Origin: Bacillota bacterium
Lineage (GTDB): Bacteria > Bacillota > Clostridia > Christensenellales > UMGS416
Assembly: GCA_023409755.1 (NCBI GenBank)
Contig: JAEYRA010000084.1
Coordinates: 1-38,210 of the forward strand
Reading direction: 5' to 3'
Length of the DNA stretch: 38,210 nucleotides
The stretch's first letter is position 1. Each line of letters starts with the position of its first letter. The notes beneath the pieces were generated by a model. It made no database searches. It worked only from the letters and a program-made list of their open reading frames with translations, and was not told where the DNA came from. A program made the position numbers and the translations under genes. Below are positions 38,208-38,210 of the stretch, one piece after another.

Positions 38208-38210
38208 CCC

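Overview
The window reads as a high-GC, endospore-forming member of the Clostridia (Firmicutes). Pointers are a cotJA-cotJB-cotJC spore-coat operon, a GerM-type lipoprotein with two GerMN domains, an RqcH/NFACT protein, a Na+-pumping decarboxylase beta/gamma pair, AGGAGG-type ribosome binding sites and sigma-A-like promoters. The species cannot be named from the sequence. No rRNA, tRNA, insertion sequence, prophage or CRISPR array was seen.

Layout. 1-3772 (+): 3' end of a PfkB-type sugar kinase, a URO-D/MtaA-like protein, a long non-coding stretch with two structured RNA candidates, a small lipoprotein and a pyrimidine-nucleoside phosphorylase. 3920-9269 (+): S-adenosylhomocysteine hydrolase, SAH/MTA deaminase, a beta-propeller lipoprotein and a PhzF-like protein. 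9368-14209 (+): a 1613-residue secreted caspase-like protein with EF-hand-like loops, RCC1-type repeats and FlgD-like Ig repeats. 14561-18509 (+): DUF362/ferredoxin protein, Nudix hydrolase, then a translationally coupled small-molecule kinase and double-flavodoxin oxidoreductase. 18581-19885 (-): decarboxylase beta subunit and a 47-residue gamma-like subunit. 20171-21704 (+): cotJABC with a repeat-expanded CotJA. 21925-26475 (+): ABC ATPase, ABC-2 permease and a kinase-less seven-PASTA membrane protein. 26588-29115 (-): NYN-domain protein and RqcH. 29283-30260 (+): GerM-like lipoprotein. 30546-31646 (-): a second URO-D-superfamily protein. 31800-37262 (+): two overlapping RimK-like ATP-grasp genes, an NYN-LOTUS protein, a GH127 beta-L-arabinofuranosidase and SfsA. 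37454-37926 (+): DUF2089-like HTH protein and a 56-residue membrane protein.

The strongest unexplained signal is a recurring intergenic RNA-like element. Copies A (1605-1792, +) and C (30323-30541, -) lie directly 3' of the two URO-D-like genes and share an identical 16-nt block in the same context. A weaker copy B (37990-38207, +) follows the DUF2089/small-membrane-protein operon. They share a GCC/GGC-closed module (GTTYATCCGG, a small hairpin, then GGTAGWAGGC) and a terminal hairpin. I could not assign the element to a known family.

Other points of interest are a structured leader that appears to bury the ribosome binding site of the 1986 lipoprotein, a promoter-palindrome-terminator leader before the DUF362 gene, the SAH deaminase/hydrolase pair, the caspase-RCC1 protein and the ATP-grasp/NYN-LOTUS operon.
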